Positions 18,197 to 27,995 of a DNA stretch of 64,000 nt are shown piece by piece. Position 1 is the stretch's first letter; each line of letters opens with the position of its first letter. The stretch is from Anaerobacillus alkalilacustris. GTDB taxonomy: Bacteria > Bacillota > Bacilli > Bacillales > Anaerobacillaceae. A program made the translations under genes and the position numbers. The notes beneath the pieces are model-generated. The model saw nothing but the letters and a program-made list of their open reading frames with translations. It had not been told where the DNA came from and made no database searches. The stretch lies in NCBI RefSeq assembly GCF_001866005.1, contig NZ_MLQR01000029.1, forward strand, positions 215,269-279,268, given 5' to 3'.

Positions 18197-19538
18197 TAAA
18201 AGGAAATTTAAACTTTCCTTTTTTCTTTCCTTTTGCCGTCATATTTGACATTTGTTTCATCATTTTCTTCATTTCATCAAATTGCTTAATAAGTCGATTA
18301 ACTTCTTGTATGGAAGTTCCACTTCCTTTAGCAATTCTTTTTCTGCGACTAGCATTCAAAATAGTTGGGTCTTGCTTTTCGGCTTTCGTCATAGAGCGAA
18401 CAATCGCTTCAACATGGCCAATTTGCTTTTCATCAACTTGTATATTTTTCAAGCCCTTCATTTTATTAGCACCCGGCATCATACCAAGTAACTCATCAAG
18501 AGGACCCATATTACGAACTTGTGCTAACTGATCTAGAAAATCATCAAATGTAATATCAGCATTACGCATTTTTTTCTCTAGTTCACGAGCTTTTTCCTCA
18601 TCTACAGTGGATTGAGCTTTCTCAATAAGAGTAAGTACGTCTCCCATTCCAAGTATACGTGATGCCATACGGTCAGGATGGAACGGTTCTAATGCATCTA
18701 ATTTTTCACCCATACCAGCAAACTTAATTGGGGTGTTTGTCACTGCTTTTACTGAGAGCGCAGCACCACCACGTGTATCACCATCAAGCTTTGTTAAGAC
18801 TACACCAGTTAAGTCAAGTTGCTCATTAAAGCTTTCTGCAACATTAACTGCATCTTGCCCTGTCATAGCGTCAACAACAAGTAATATTTCATCCGGATTT
18901 ACCGTTTCTTTAATTTGCTGTAGTTCCCCCATGAGCGTTTCATCAATATGCAAACGACCAGCTGTATCAATTAATACATAATCAAGGTGTTCTTCTTTTG
19001 CTTTTTCTACTGCCTGCTTAGCAATTTCCACCGGGCTAACTTGATCGCCTAAAGAAAATACGGGCATACTTAATTGGTTACCCAATGTTTCTAATTGTTT
19101 AATAGCTGCCGGACGATATATATCGCCTGCTACAAGCATTGGCTTACGATTATTATTTTTCCTTAAGTAATTAGCAAGTTTACCAGTTGTAGTTGTTTTA
19201 CCGGCCCCTTGTAGACCTACCATCATCACAACAGTTGGTGGCTTTTTAGCAACCGCTATTTTACTCTGCTCTCCACCCATTAGCTTTGTAAGCTCTTCGT
19301 TTACAATCTTAATTACTTGTTGTCCTGGTGTTAAACTTTTTAATACATCTTGCCCTACTGCTCTTTCTTTCACATTAGAAATGAAATCTTTTACAACTTT
19401 AAAGTTAACGTCCGCTTCAAGTAAAGCAAGTCGTACTTCACGCATCATAGCTTTTACATCCGCTTCAGAAACAACACCTTTACCTTTAATTTTACTCAAG
19501 GTACTTTGTAAGCGTTCAGCTAAACCTTCAAATGCCAT
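18192..19538 (-). CDS. ffh: signal recognition particle protein Ffh, 448 aa
   Basis: This is the SRP54 GTPase that binds signal peptides and the 4.5S/scRNA. The N domain is at residues 1-85. The G domain has GLQGAGKTTTTGK near 107, DTAGR near 190 and TKLDGDTRGGA near 247. The methionine-rich M domain (MMKQMSNM) ends the protein. The length matches the family. AGGAGGCG precedes ATG 19538. It follows ylxM by 12 bases and shares its transcript with ftsY. Confidence 0.97.
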   Translation of the reverse strand: MAFEGLAERLQSTLSKIKGKGVVSEADVKAMMREVRLALLEADVNFKVVKDFISNVKERAVGQDVLKSLTPGQQVIKIVNEELTKLMGGEQSKIAVAKKPPTVVMMVGLQGAGKTTTTGKLANYLRKNNNRKPMLVAGDIYRPAAIKQLETLGNQLSMPVFSLGDQVSPVEIAKQAVEKAKEEHLDYVLIDTAGRLHIDETLMGELQQIKETVNPDEILLVVDAMTGQDAVNVAESFNEQLDLTGVVLTKLDGDTRGGAALSVKAVTNTPIKFAGMGEKLDALEPFHPDRMASRILGMGDVLTLIEKAQSTVDEEKARELEKKMRNADITFDDFLDQLAQVRNMGPLDELLGMMPGANKMKGLKNIQVDEKQIGHVEAIVRSMTKAEKQDPTILNASRRKRIAKGSGTSIQEVNRLIKQFDEMKKMMKQMSNMTAKGKKKGKFKFPFM

Positions 19539-19550
19539 GTTTGTCGCCTC

Positions 19551-19880
19551 CTAGTCTAACCTCTCAAGAGAATCGACGATAATTAATATAGATTGATTCG
19601 TTGCGCCTTTCTCTATCGCCGTTTTTAGTTTTTTCATAAGTATTGAGCGCTCTTCAAATTTAGAAAAGAGCCTGAGCTTTTCCTCATATTCTTCAAGCAT
19701 ACTTTCAGTTCTTTTAATATTATCATAAACGGCTTGACGACTAACTTCAAATTCTTCAGCAATTTCACCTAACGACCAATCATCGAGAAAATATAATTCC
19801 ATGTACTGGCGTTGCTTCGTAGTTAGTAGGCTTTGATAAAAATCATAAAGATAATTCATTCTTAGCGTTTTTTCTAACAC
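19551..19880 (-). CDS. ylxM: YlxM-like HTH protein (UPF0122), 109 aa
   Basis: This small HTH protein is linked to the SRP pathway and in other Firmicutes affects SRP GTPase activity. The HTH is plain in [21 protein letters not shown] (about residues 37-57), similar to sigma region 4. The start is GTG 19880 with AAGGAGGTC upstream. It sits between ftsY and ffh as in B. subtilis. Confidence 0.93.
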   Translation of the reverse strand: MLEKTLRMNYLYDFYQSLLTTKQRQYMELYFLDDWSLGEIAEEFEVSRQAVYDNIKRTESMLEEYEEKLRLFSKFEERSILMKKLKTAIEKGATNQSILIIVDSLERLD

Positions 19881-19961
19881 GAAAAGACCTCCTTGTTAAG
19901 TGAAATCCCTTTACAAGTACTTATCATACACGATCACAAAATTAGTGTCAAGTTTTTTTCT

Positions 19962-20951
19962 TTACTCTACTTCTGTTTTTTCTAGCATCTCAGAAAATAA
20001 TCCATAAACAAATTGTTGCGCATCAAATTCTTGAAGATCATCGACCTTTTCCCCAAAACCAACAAATTTTACAGGTATATCTAATTCATGGCGAATCGCT
20101 AATACAATTCCGCCTTTAGCAGTACCGTCTAACTTTGTAAGCACAATCCCTGACACATCAGTTGCTTTTCCAAAGGTTTTTGCTTGTGACATCGCATTTT
20201 GCCCTGTTGTTGCATCTAACACTAATAGAACTTCATGTGGGGCACCAGGTATTTCTCTTTCGAGAACACGTTTTACTTTTTCTAACTCGTTCATTAAATT
20301 AACTTTGTTTTGAAGGCGCCCAGCAGTATCACAAAGTAAGACATCTACTCCACGAGATTTAGCCGCTTGAACAGCATCAAACATAACTGCAGCTGGATCT
20401 GAGCCAGACTGTTGTTTAATTACATCAACCCCTACTCGTTCTCCCCATACTTCTAATTGCTCAATAGCCCCTGCCCGGAAAGTATCTCCTGCTGCTAAAA
20501 GGACCGATTTACCTTCTTTCTTTAGTTTATTTGCTAACTTTCCAATCGTAGTAGTCTTACCTACACCATTTACTCCTACAAATAAAATAATAGTCATCGA
20601 TGACTCTTGGATATTTAACTTTGTATCTTCCTCATTTTTTTCAAGAAGCTCAGCTAGTTTTTCAGAAATAACAGGTTGTAGCTCTTCTGAATTTTTTATG
20701 TTACGTGTTCTTGCAACATCCTTTAACTCATCTATCAACTCCATCACGGTAGTTACACCAACGTCAGCACTGATTAATAGTTCTTCAAGTTCTTCGAAAA
20801 ATTCCTCATCAACACTTCGATAATTTTTAACGAGATCATTCATTTTTCCGACAAAAGAGTCGCGTGTCTTTGATAATCCTTCTTTAAATTTCTCAGTTAC
20901 TGTATCTGTTTGTTGTGTAATCTTTTCTTTAAGCTTCTTAAAAAAACTCAT
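19962..20951 (-). CDS. ftsY: SRP receptor FtsY, 329 aa
   Basis: FtsY docks SRP-ribosome complexes at the membrane. There is no long acidic A domain, as is usual for Bacillus. The NG domain has GVNGVGKTTTIGKLA, CDTAGRLQNK and TKLDGTAKGG. The length is the same as B. subtilis FtsY (329). The start ATG 20951 follows GGAGGGAAAG. The frame to 20966 lies upstream of that site. It follows smc by 55 bases. Confidence 0.96.
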   Translation of the reverse strand: MSFFKKLKEKITQQTDTVTEKFKEGLSKTRDSFVGKMNDLVKNYRSVDEEFFEELEELLISADVGVTTVMELIDELKDVARTRNIKNSEELQPVISEKLAELLEKNEEDTKLNIQESSMTIILFVGVNGVGKTTTIGKLANKLKKEGKSVLLAAGDTFRAGAIEQLEVWGERVGVDVIKQQSGSDPAAVMFDAVQAAKSRGVDVLLCDTAGRLQNKVNLMNELEKVKRVLEREIPGAPHEVLLVLDATTGQNAMSQAKTFGKATDVSGIVLTKLDGTAKGGIVLAIRHELDIPVKFVGFGEKVDDLQEFDAQQFVYGLFSEMLEKTEVE

Positions 20952-21006
20952 TTTCTTTCCCTCCATATTTAATTCTATTTAGTGATTATTTTGATAGAAA
21001 CTAACT

Positions 21007-24000
21007 CTATACAGTAGCAGTCAATAATTCGGGCGTTTCTTCGAGACGAACGGATACTAACTTGGATACACCAGATTCTTGCATAGTTACACCATAAAGA
21101 ACATCAGCTTCCTCCATCGTTCCTTTTCTATGAGTTACAACGATAAACTGAGTTTGTTTACTAAATTCTTTTAAATAATTAGCAAAACGGGTTACATTAG
21201 CTTCATCTAGAGCTGCTTCTACTTCGTCAAGTACGCAAAATGGAACTGGTCGAATTCTTAATATAGCAAAAAGAAGGGCAATTGCAGTTAATGCTCGTTC
21301 TCCACCAGATAATAACGCTAAATGTTGTAGTTTCTTACCAGGTGGTTGGGCAACAATTTCAACTCCAGTAGTTAAAATGTTATCTGGATCACTAAGTAGC
21401 AGGTCCGCTTTTCCACCACCAAACAGTTCTTGAAAGACCATTTGGAACTGTGCTTTTATTTGCATAAAAACTGTTTTAAAACGTGTTGACATTTCTGCAT
21501 CCATTTCATTTATAACACGAAAAAGTGTTTCTTTTGCTTCATACAAATCATTTTTTTGTTCTGTTAAAAATGTAAATCTTTGTGACACACGACTATATTC
21601 ATCTATTGCTCCTAAATTTACAGTTCCTAACTCCTCGATTGCTAACTTAATAAGTTTTACCTTTGACTTAGCTGAATTAGCATCGATCGGTAGTGGATAA
21701 TTAACTTTTGCAGCTTCAAAACTTATTTCATAATCAGACGATAGCTTTTCAAGACGATTTTCTAACTCAACATCTAAACGATTTACCTTCACTTCCTCTG
21801 TATGAAGATAATCAGATAACTGTTTTTGTTTGCGCTTATTTTCTTTTATCTCTTTTTCTAAATCATCATGCGCTGTTTGAAAGTCTAATCTATCTTGCCT
21901 ACGATTTTGAATTAAATTTAAGGTAAGGTCTTTTTCCTGTCGTTTTTTCTTAATTAATTCATCTAAGGAATTTTCTCCAGTTGTACTATTACTCATTTCA
22001 CGCTCAAGCAGCCAGTATTCTTCTTCTGTTTCACTCAATTCTAATTCAATACCGTCTTTTTCCTGCTTAGTGGTTTGTACGCGATGTTTTTTATTTCGGT
22101 ATTGTTCTTCTTCTTTTGCCACCTGTACCTTTAATTCAGTAATAAATTCAGATAATGAAGCCTTAGATGTTTGTTGTGCTTTCTTCTTTTCTGTTAACAG
22201 TTGAACTTGTTCATCTAGATGTTCTTTTAATTTTTTAGTGCTATCTAGTTTTTCATTTAATTTAAGTAGGCTTGTTTCAATTTCAGATAATTCTAATTCA
22301 AATGATTGTTTTTCTTTATCATATATAAAAAGACGTTCATTTAAATTTTTGCATTCAATTTCAAGTTCACGTAGGTTCCCTTTTAGTTGTTGCTCTTCTG
22401 TTCTCAACAGTTCACCACGTTGCCGAAGTTCCTCCACAAACACTTCTGTTTCTTGACGTTGTTTTTTTAGAGATTTCAAATTTGTTTCCATGATTTTTGT
22501 TTGTTCTTCCATTTTAACTAGTTTTGCCACTAACTCCTCTAGTTCACGCTGCCGCCCTAATATTGGACTTCCTTTTTGTTTAACACTTCCTCCACTCATC
22601 GAACCCCCTGGATTAACAACATCCCCTTCTAGGGTAACAATTCTATTTTTATATTGAAGTAGCTTTGCTAATGCATTTGCCCCCTGTAGATCTTTTGCTA
22701 CAATTACATGACCTAATAAGTTTGAAATAATTGCTTGATATTTTTTATCATAGTCAATTAATTCGGATGCCACACCTATATAAGAAGGTTGCGATTGTAT
22801 CTTTTGTTTTTCAAACTGAGAAAGATCTCTGGGCTTAATGACCGAAAGCGGTAAAAAGGTCGCTCTACCAAAACGTCTAGCCTTTAAAAATTGAATTGCA
22901 CTACGAGCATTCTCTTCTGTATTAACGACTATATGTTGCATAGCGCCACCTAAAGCTGTCTCTACAGCTTGCTCTACATGTTCAGGAACAACAATAATTT
23001 CAGCAACTGCTCCTTCGATTCCTGATAAAATATTTCCCCTTGCTTTTAATACTTCTTTTACCCCTTGAAAAAAACCAGAAAAATCAGCCTGCATCTCCTC
23101 TAAAACCTCTTTACGAGAACTTATCTGTTGTAAATGATTTAATGCTTGATAATACTGGGTTTCCTTCTTTTGATATTCACTATTTATTGTTTCAAGGTCT
23201 CGATTACTTTTTCGAAATTTGTGAATATGATTTTCTAAGCATTGCTCCTTATTTTGAAGTTCTTCCTTTAAAAGCATCTCCTTTTTTAACAAAGTTTCTC
23301 TTTGCTCTAATAAAGAGAGATTATTTTGATCCAAATGCTCACTTTTGTGTTTACGTTGTCTTAACTGTTCTTCAAGGTATCTAACTTCATTACGAATCGA
23401 TGCTTGTTCATTTAAGACTTCAATATAATCTGCTTTCATTCGTTCTAATTCGGTTTCAATATCTTCCTCTAAAGAAGAGAGAAGTTTTTGCTCTTGATCT
23501 AAACGTTTTTTATTATTGAATAGCTTTTCTTTAAAGTTTTGTAGTTCTTTAGTTTCAACTGTTAGACTGTCTTCGATCTGCTCTTTCTTTTCTTTTAATA
23601 CTTCTAGCTTTTTCAGGAAACTTTCTTTTGTTTGATGATAGTTTTTCTTTCTTTCTTTCAAAACTTCTTTTTGACCTTCATTTTTCTCTAATTGTTCACT
23701 TGTTGAAAGAAGAATATCTTGAAGTTCATTAATAGATTCATCAAGAGCATGCATTTTTTCACGATATTGATCAATATTCACTTCTTCAACTTTTATTTGC
23801 GAAGAAATTTCAAGCTGATCTCGTTTCAATTCCTCAACTTTTCGAGTCTGTTCATTCCAACTTTTATGAAGCTCTTCAATTTCATAAACTAATAGACCAA
23901 CTTCTACTTTTGTAAGTTCCTCTTTCTTTTCCAAATAATCTTTCGCAATCGATGCCTGTATTTTTAAGGGTTCAACTTGTCCCTCAAGTTCATGGAGAAT

Positions 24001-24579
24001 GTCCTCAATTCGATATAAGTTTTCTTGTGTTTCAGTTAGTTTTCTTTCAGCCTGTATTTTTCTCGTTTTATATTTTAATACTCCTGCCGCTTCCTCAAAA
24101 ATAACTCTACGCTCTTCAGACTTACTACTTAATATTTCTTCGATTTTCCCCTGCCCAATTATTGAATATGCTTCTCTACCTAAACCTGAATCCATAAAAA
24201 GTTCATGAATATCTTTTAGTCGACAACTTTGCTTATTTATAAAGTATTCACTATCACCTGAACGATAAACACGACGGGTAACACTTACTTCACTATAGTC
24301 AATGGCCAAGTGCTGATCTTCATTATTTAATGTTAGTGTTAACTCAGCAAAGTTGAGTGGCTTTCTAGAATCACTTCCAGCAAAAATGACATCTTCCATT
24401 TTCGCTCCACGAAGAGACTTTGCTGATTGCTCTCCTAATACCCATCTAATACCATCAGATATATTACTTTTACCACTTCCATTAGGACCTACAACTGCAG
24501 TAACTCCTGGAACAAAATCTATTGATGTTCGCTCAGCAAAGGATTTAAACCCTACTACATCTAATCTCTTGAGGAACAT
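21007..24579 (-). CDS. smc: chromosome partition protein Smc, 1190 aa
   Basis: This is the condensin core ATPase. Walker A is GPNGSGKSN at 31-39. Long coiled coils (about 170-500 and 670-1030) flank the hinge at about 510-660, which includes VVNPGGSMSGGS. The ABC signature is LLSGGERALTAIAL and Walker B is FCVLDEVEAALDEAN, near the C-terminus. The length is normal for the family. GAGGTGAAAAG precedes the ATG. In B. subtilis rnc lies directly upstream. Here a repeat-yfkK-repeat block separates the two. Confidence 0.97.
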   Translation of the reverse strand: MFLKRLDVVGFKSFAERTSIDFVPGVTAVVGPNGSGKSNISDGIRWVLGEQSAKSLRGAKMEDVIFAGSDSRKPLNFAELTLTLNNEDQHLAIDYSEVSVTRRVYRSGDSEYFINKQSCRLKDIHELFMDSGLGREAYSIIGQGKIEEILSSKSEERRVIFEEAAGVLKYKTRKIQAERKLTETQENLYRIEDILHELEGQVEPLKIQASIAKDYLEKKEELTKVEVGLLVYEIEELHKSWNEQTRKVEELKRDQLEISSQIKVEEVNIDQYREKMHALDESINELQDILLSTSEQLEKNEGQKEVLKERKKNYHQTKESFLKKLEVLKEKKEQIEDSLTVETKELQNFKEKLFNNKKRLDQEQKLLSSLEEDIETELERMKADYIEVLNEQASIRNEVRYLEEQLRQRKHKSEHLDQNNLSLLEQRETLLKKEMLLKEELQNKEQCLENHIHKFRKSNRDLETINSEYQKKETQYYQALNHLQQISSRKEVLEEMQADFSGFFQGVKEVLKARGNILSGIEGAVAEIIVVPEHVEQAVETALGGAMQHIVVNTEENARSAIQFLKARRFGRATFLPLSVIKPRDLSQFEKQKIQSQPSYIGVASELIDYDKKYQAIISNLLGHVIVAKDLQGANALAKLLQYKNRIVTLEGDVVNPGGSMSGGSVKQKGSPILGRQRELEELVAKLVKMEEQTKIMETNLKSLKKQRQETEVFVEELRQRGELLRTEEQQLKGNLRELEIECKNLNERLFIYDKEKQSFELELSEIETSLLKLNEKLDSTKKLKEHLDEQVQLLTEKKKAQQTSKASLSEFITELKVQVAKEEEQYRNKKHRVQTTKQEKDGIELELSETEEEYWLLEREMSNSTTGENSLDELIKKKRQEKDLTLNLIQNRRQDRLDFQTAHDDLEKEIKENKRKQKQLSDYLHTEEVKVNRLDVELENRLEKLSSDYEISFEAAKVNYPLPIDANSAKSKVKLIKLAIEELGTVNLGAIDEYSRVSQRFTFLTEQKNDLYEAKETLFRVINEMDAEMSTRFKTVFMQIKAQFQMVFQELFGGGKADLLLSDPDNILTTGVEIVAQPPGKKLQHLALLSGGERALTAIALLFAILRIRPVPFCVLDEVEAALDEANVTRFANYLKEFSKQTQFIVVTHRKGTMEEADVLYGVTMQESGVSKLVSVRLEETPELLTATV

Positions 24580-24804
24580 TTCTTTTCACCTCATTATTTT
24601 TAACAATAAATATTATTAAGCAATTTCTTGCATCTTTAACTTAACTATTTTACCATACTTTTTTTAAACTAGTTATGATGATTATTGTTTCAAAAGCAAA
24701 ATTTTAAAAAGCGTCTTACTGTTATACATAGACTATATAATCACAAAAAAATGCAATCGGAACTTCATTAAACGAAAAGCTCTATTCTAAACAAAAGAGT
24801 AGGA
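24580..24804. other. upstream region of smc, no gene seen
   Basis: AT-rich non-coding DNA between smc and the first family R copy. A promoter for smc should lie here, now that rnc is separated from it, but no well-spaced -35/-10 pair stands out clearly enough to place. Confidence 0.35.
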
Positions 24805-25130
24805 CAAGAAAAGCGTAAGGCACCTTGGTCACGAGCGAAAGGCACTGGAAGGCCTTTAACAGAAGCCGTTCCTTGGCTTCCTACGTGCTTCTGCGTCTTC
24901 TAGTATTGTTTCGTAGTAAGCTTCCTCGAAGCAGTGTTTTGTGCGACGAGTAATCGCAGGAGCAATTGTTTTTCGTGCGACGAGTAATCGCAGGAGCAAA
25001 GTAGCATGGAGCATCTTCAAGAGTAATCCAGGAAGGAATTGAAGTCAGTTGCTTGACTGAAGTGACCGAACTCGTAGGCTGCTTGCGCTAGACAGTTTTT
25101 AAGTTAGAAATTGATAAATTCTGATTATAT
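24805..25130 (+). repeat. family R repeat, near-intact copy 2 (about 325 bp)
   Basis: The head is AAGAAAAGCGTAAGGCACC and the right inverted end is GCTTGCGCT (25081-25089), followed by the tail with AAGTTAGAAATTGATAAATT. It keeps two tandem GTGCGACGAGTAATCGCAGG modules at about 24938-24998. It has the same orientation as the copies at 9150, 25588 and 58885. Unlike the others, no intact terminator follows it. Confidence 0.85.
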
Positions 25131-25255
25131 AAAATAAACTTCTTCTACCTAAAAGATGGAGGAAAATTAGATCGCCTCTATCAAAAGGCTCGACTTTCTG
25201 ATTCGGCAAATGACGAGAGTCTATTATTTTTTCATTTTTTAAAACTATGTGAAGC

Positions 25256-25284
25256 TTCATACGTGTGAAAAGCCACGATATAAT
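25256..25284 (+). promoter_or_regulatory. sigma-A-like promoter of the yfkK homologue
   Basis: TTCATA (25256-25261), a 17-base spacer and TATAAT (25279-25284) lie 70 bases before the yfkK start. It is the only good promoter in the block between smc and rnc and it has the right orientation. Confidence 0.6.
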
Positions 25285-25353
25285 GGTACAATAAAATATA
25301 GTTAATTTCCTATAAAAGTATGTGTGGGCAAACAATTTGAAGGGGTGGAAGAA

Positions 25354-25581
25354 ATGAATTTAAAAGAAAATTCGCGTGATAATATTGAATTTATGATTTC
25401 GAATATTAAAGAAAAAATGCAAGTTGTAAATGGCGGTGCACTGAGACCTGAAAGTTTTGATACTGATCATTATGAGGATTTAGTCGATATTTACGAAATG
25501 ATAATGAGTAAAAAATCGTTTAGCGTAAGTGAAATCGATGCAATTGTATCTGAACTAGGAAAACTTCGTAAAAAAGGTTAA
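25354..25581 (+). CDS. yfkK: DUF1128 (UPF0435) protein, YfkK-like, 75 aa
   Basis: This small cytoplasmic protein has no known function. The pattern NIEFMISNIKEKMQVVNGGAL, ESFDTDHYEDLVDIYEMIM and SVSEIDAIVSELGKLRKK matches B. subtilis YfkK along its whole length. I start at ATG 25354 after AGGGGTGG. The frame from 25324 lies upstream of that site. In B. subtilis the gene is elsewhere on the chromosome. Here it is alone on the plus strand between smc and rnc, with family R repeats on both sides and the right one starting about six bases after its stop. Confidence 0.85.
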   Translation: MNLKENSRDNIEFMISNIKEKMQVVNGGALRPESFDTDHYEDLVDIYEMIMSKKSFSVSEIDAIVSELGKLRKKG

Positions 25582-25587
25582 ACAATA

Positions 25588-25848
25588 AGAAAAGCGAAAG
25601 GCGCCCGCCTATCGGAGACAAACACTGGAAGGTCGGCAAGTAGCTGTCTGCTCTTTGACCGCAATCTATGTGCTTCTGCGTCTGACAGCAATGCTTCGAA
25701 GTAGGCTTCCTCGAAGCATTGCTGCATGAAGCTATTCAGAGACGTTATTCAAGTACTTATTGAAGTCAGTTGCTTGACTGAAGTGACAGAGTTAAGCTGC
25801 TTGCGCTAGACAGTTTCCAAGTTAGAATTTTATAAATTCTGATTATAT
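25588..25848 (+). repeat. family R repeat, copy 3 (about 260 bp)
   Basis: The head is AAGAAAAGCGAAAGGCGCC and the right inverted end is GCTTGCGCT (25799-25807), followed by the usual tail. The tandem GCGACGAGTAATCGC module is missing, which explains the shorter length. It shares the segment AGCAATGCTTCGAAGTAGGC with copy 1. It abuts the rnc terminator at 25849. Confidence 0.85.
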
Positions 25849-25894
25849 AAAAGAAAGACTTTCTTCACTTTAAATAGAAGAAAGCCTTTCTTTT
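25849..25894 (-). terminator. Rho-independent terminator after rnc
   Basis: AAAAGAAAG-CTTTCTTC (25849-25866) pairs with GAAGAAAG-CTTTCTTTT (25877-25894), a 17-bp stem with one mismatch and a 10-base loop. It covers the rnc stop codon. Family R copy 3 ends at its distal edge. Confidence 0.8.
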
Positions 25895-26660
25895 ATTTGT
25901 CCATTAGTTTTTCTAGTGCCTTTTGAGCAGCTTGTTGCTCAGCTTCTTTTTTCGATCTACCAACACCTACTCCTAACTTGGTCTCGTTTAAGATTACTTC
26001 TGAAACGAATTCGCGCGCATGAGCAGGCCCTCGTTCTTGAACAATTTGATATTGAATTGCCCCAAGTCCATCTCTTTGAATAAATTCTTGCAACTGGCTT
26101 TTAAAATCCATCATATGAGAAAAAGCACCCTCATCAATTTTAGGATAAATTGTTACGGATAAAAAGTGGTACACGGCTTCTAACCCTTGGTCTAAATAAA
26201 GAGCTCCAACAAACGACTCAAACACATCAGCAAGCAATGCTGGTCGTTCTCTACCACCCGTCATTTCTTCCCCTTTACCAAGAAGAACGATTTCACCAAA
26301 GTTTAAATATGTTGCAAACTTTGCTAGTGATGGTTCACAAACAATTGCTGCTCTTAATTTTGTCATTTCACCTTCACTCATTGTTTCGAACTTTTTAAAT
26401 AAGTACTGAGAAACCGCTAACTCTAAAACCGCATCTCCTAAAAATTCTAACCGTTCATTATCATCAAACGGGCGAATGCGATGCTCATTCACATAGGATG
26501 AATGTGTAAATGCTTGAATAATAAGTTTTTCGTTGTCAAATTGAATTTCTAAACTCTCAAGCAGCTTTTCAAATTTCAATTTTTGGGCAGGTGTTAATTG
26601 AATTCTTTTTTCTGTACGTTTCGACGTGCGTCTACGGATTTTCCTTGAAGATTGTTGCAT
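25893..26660 (-). CDS. rnc: ribonuclease III, 255 aa
   Basis: RNase III cleaves double-stranded RNA, including rRNA precursors and scRNA. The signature [13 protein letters not shown] is at 69-81, with a second acidic cluster in [16 protein letters not shown]. The C-terminal dsRNA-binding domain covers about 185-253 ([19 protein letters not shown]). I start at ATG 26660, with GGAGG five bases upstream. The TTG at 26672 is not needed. It lies downstream of acpP, with a 250-base spacer that contains a long hairpin. Confidence 0.95.
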   Translation of the reverse strand: MQQSSRKIRRRTSKRTEKRIQLTPAQKLKFEKLLESLEIQFDNEKLIIQAFTHSSYVNEHRIRPFDDNERLEFLGDAVLELAVSQYLFKKFETMSEGEMTKLRAAIVCEPSLAKFATYLNFGEIVLLGKGEEMTGGRERPALLADVFESFVGALYLDQGLEAVYHFLSVTIYPKIDEGAFSHMMDFKSQLQEFIQRDGLGAIQYQIVQERGPAHAREFVSEVILNETKLGVGVGRSKKEAEQQAAQKALEKLMDK

Positions 26661-26827
26661 AGTAACCTCCAAAACCTTTCAATACGTAAAATATGAAAGA
26701 CTTCATTACAGATAATTGTAAAATACGCTAACTATAGTTGGCGATTCTCATCGTCCACTTTGGTAGTCTCTCTTTTAAAATCACTTTATAACGGAAGCCT
26801 TTGTTTGTTTATCGCTGAATAATTAAG

Positions 26828-26902
26828 GAGGATGATTAACACTAAGATGCTGAACTTTTTATAAAAAAGAAATATCGGTACGTCTTAGGTTAATTCATCC
26901 TC
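26828..26902 (-). other. long hairpin between acpP and rnc
   Basis: The arm 26828-26847 (GAGGATGATTAACACTAAGA) is complementary to 26883-26902 (TCTTAGGTTAATTCATCCTC), except for a single-base bulge on each arm. The loop of 35 bases contains a further small A/T hairpin. No U-tract follows in the minus direction, so it is not a standard terminator. It would sit in the leader of the rnc message. RNase III processing is possible but is inference. Confidence 0.65.
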
Positions 26903-26909
26903 AACTAAC

Positions 26910-27143
26910 CTACTGGTGGCTGTTTATGTAGTCAACAACATCTTTAACAGTAGCAATTTTTTCTGCATCTTCATCAGAAATTTCTAAATCAAACTCATCT
27001 TCAAGTTCCATCACTAGTTCTACTACATCTAGTGAATCTGCCCCTAGATCTTCTTTGAATGTAGCTTCAGGCTTTACTTCAGCTTCGTCAACACCAAGAC
27101 GATCTACGATGATTTTCGTAATACGTGGAAATACGTCTGCCAT
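26910..27143 (-). CDS. acpP: acyl carrier protein, 77 aa
   Basis: ACP carries growing acyl chains on a 4'-phosphopantetheine attached to Ser37 in the motif [11 protein letters not shown]. It is strongly acidic, as usual. The start is ATG 27143 ([10 protein letters not shown]) after GAGGAGGTG. The frame to 27161 includes the ribosome binding site itself. It is the last gene of the fapR-plsX-fabD-fabG-acpP operon, 108 bases after fabG. Confidence 0.97.
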   Translation of the reverse strand: MADVFPRITKIIVDRLGVDEAEVKPEATFKEDLGADSLDVVELVMELEDEFDLEISDEDAEKIATVKDVVDYINSHQ

Positions 27144-27251
27144 GAGTTCACCTCCTCTCAAGGAATAAAAATTTATTTATGACTATAACAGTACATTATA
27201 ATGGCTTTAAACCTATGTACACATTATAGGATAAAACAATGTAAGAAACAA

Positions 27252-27995
27252 TTAATTCATGACCATTCCACCGTCAACGTGTAATGTTTGACCAGTCATA
27301 TAATTAGCCTCATCACTGACTAGAAAACGAACAGCTGAAGCAATATCTTCTGCGCTTCCTAATTTTGCAAGAGGAATTTGTTTTAATAACTCTTGTTTAA
27401 TCTCTGTAGATAATTCTTCTGTCATATCTGTTTCAATAAAACCAGGTGCAACTGCATTAACCGTAATGTTTCGATTAGCTAATTCCCTTGCCAATGTTTT
27501 TGTTAAACCAATAACTCCAGCTTTAGCCGCAACATAGTTTGCTTGTCCTGCATTTCCTAGTACACCTACAACAGAGGAAATATTTACTATTTTCCCAAAA
27601 CGTTGCTTCATCATTTGACGTGTGACGGCCTTTGAACAATTAAAGACACCTTTTAAGTTAGTATTTATAACTGCATCCCAATCGTCTTCCTTCATCCTCA
27701 TGATGAGTCCATCTCGAGTAATTCCAGCATTATTAACTAGAATTTCCAACGAGCCAAATGCATCGATTGTTTCTTTTACCATCATATTCACTTCATCAGC
27801 ATTAGCAACATCTGCTTTGATAGCAATCGCATCCGAGCCAAGAGCTTTTATTTCTGCTACAACTTCTTCTGCTTTTTGTTGGTTACCTGCAAAGTTTACT
27901 GCAACTTTTGCTCCTTGTCTAGCTAATTCTAATGCAATGGCCTTACCAATTCCTCTTGAAGCTCCGGTTACAAGAGCAACTTTCCCTTTAAGCAT
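27252..27995 (-). CDS. fabG: 3-oxoacyl-ACP reductase FabG, 247 aa
   Basis: This is the NADPH-dependent ketoreductase of fatty acid elongation. The SDR Rossmann motif is [10 protein letters not shown] (10-19), NNAG is at 88-91 and the catalytic set is Ser141, Tyr154 and Lys158 (NISSVVG, YVAAK). The start ATG shares one base with the fabD stop (TAATG). AAGGTGGTA upstream lies inside fabD. The length fits the family. Confidence 0.97.
   Translation of the reverse strand: MLKGKVALVTGASRGIGKAIALELARQGAKVAVNFAGNQQKAEEVVAEIKALGSDAIAIKADVANADEVNMMVKETIDAFGSLEILVNNAGITRDGLIMRMKEDDWDAVINTNLKGVFNCSKAVTRQMMKQRFGKIVNISSVVGVLGNAGQANYVAAKAGVIGLTKTLARELANRNITVNAVAPGFIETDMTEELSTEIKQELLKQIPLAKLGSAEDIASAVRFLVSDEANYMTGQTLHVDGGMVMN

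Noticed and set aside
25099-25335. 78-codon minus-strand open frame before yfkK
   Set aside because: It overlaps the end of a family R copy and the yfkK promoter, with no ribosome binding site or family pattern.
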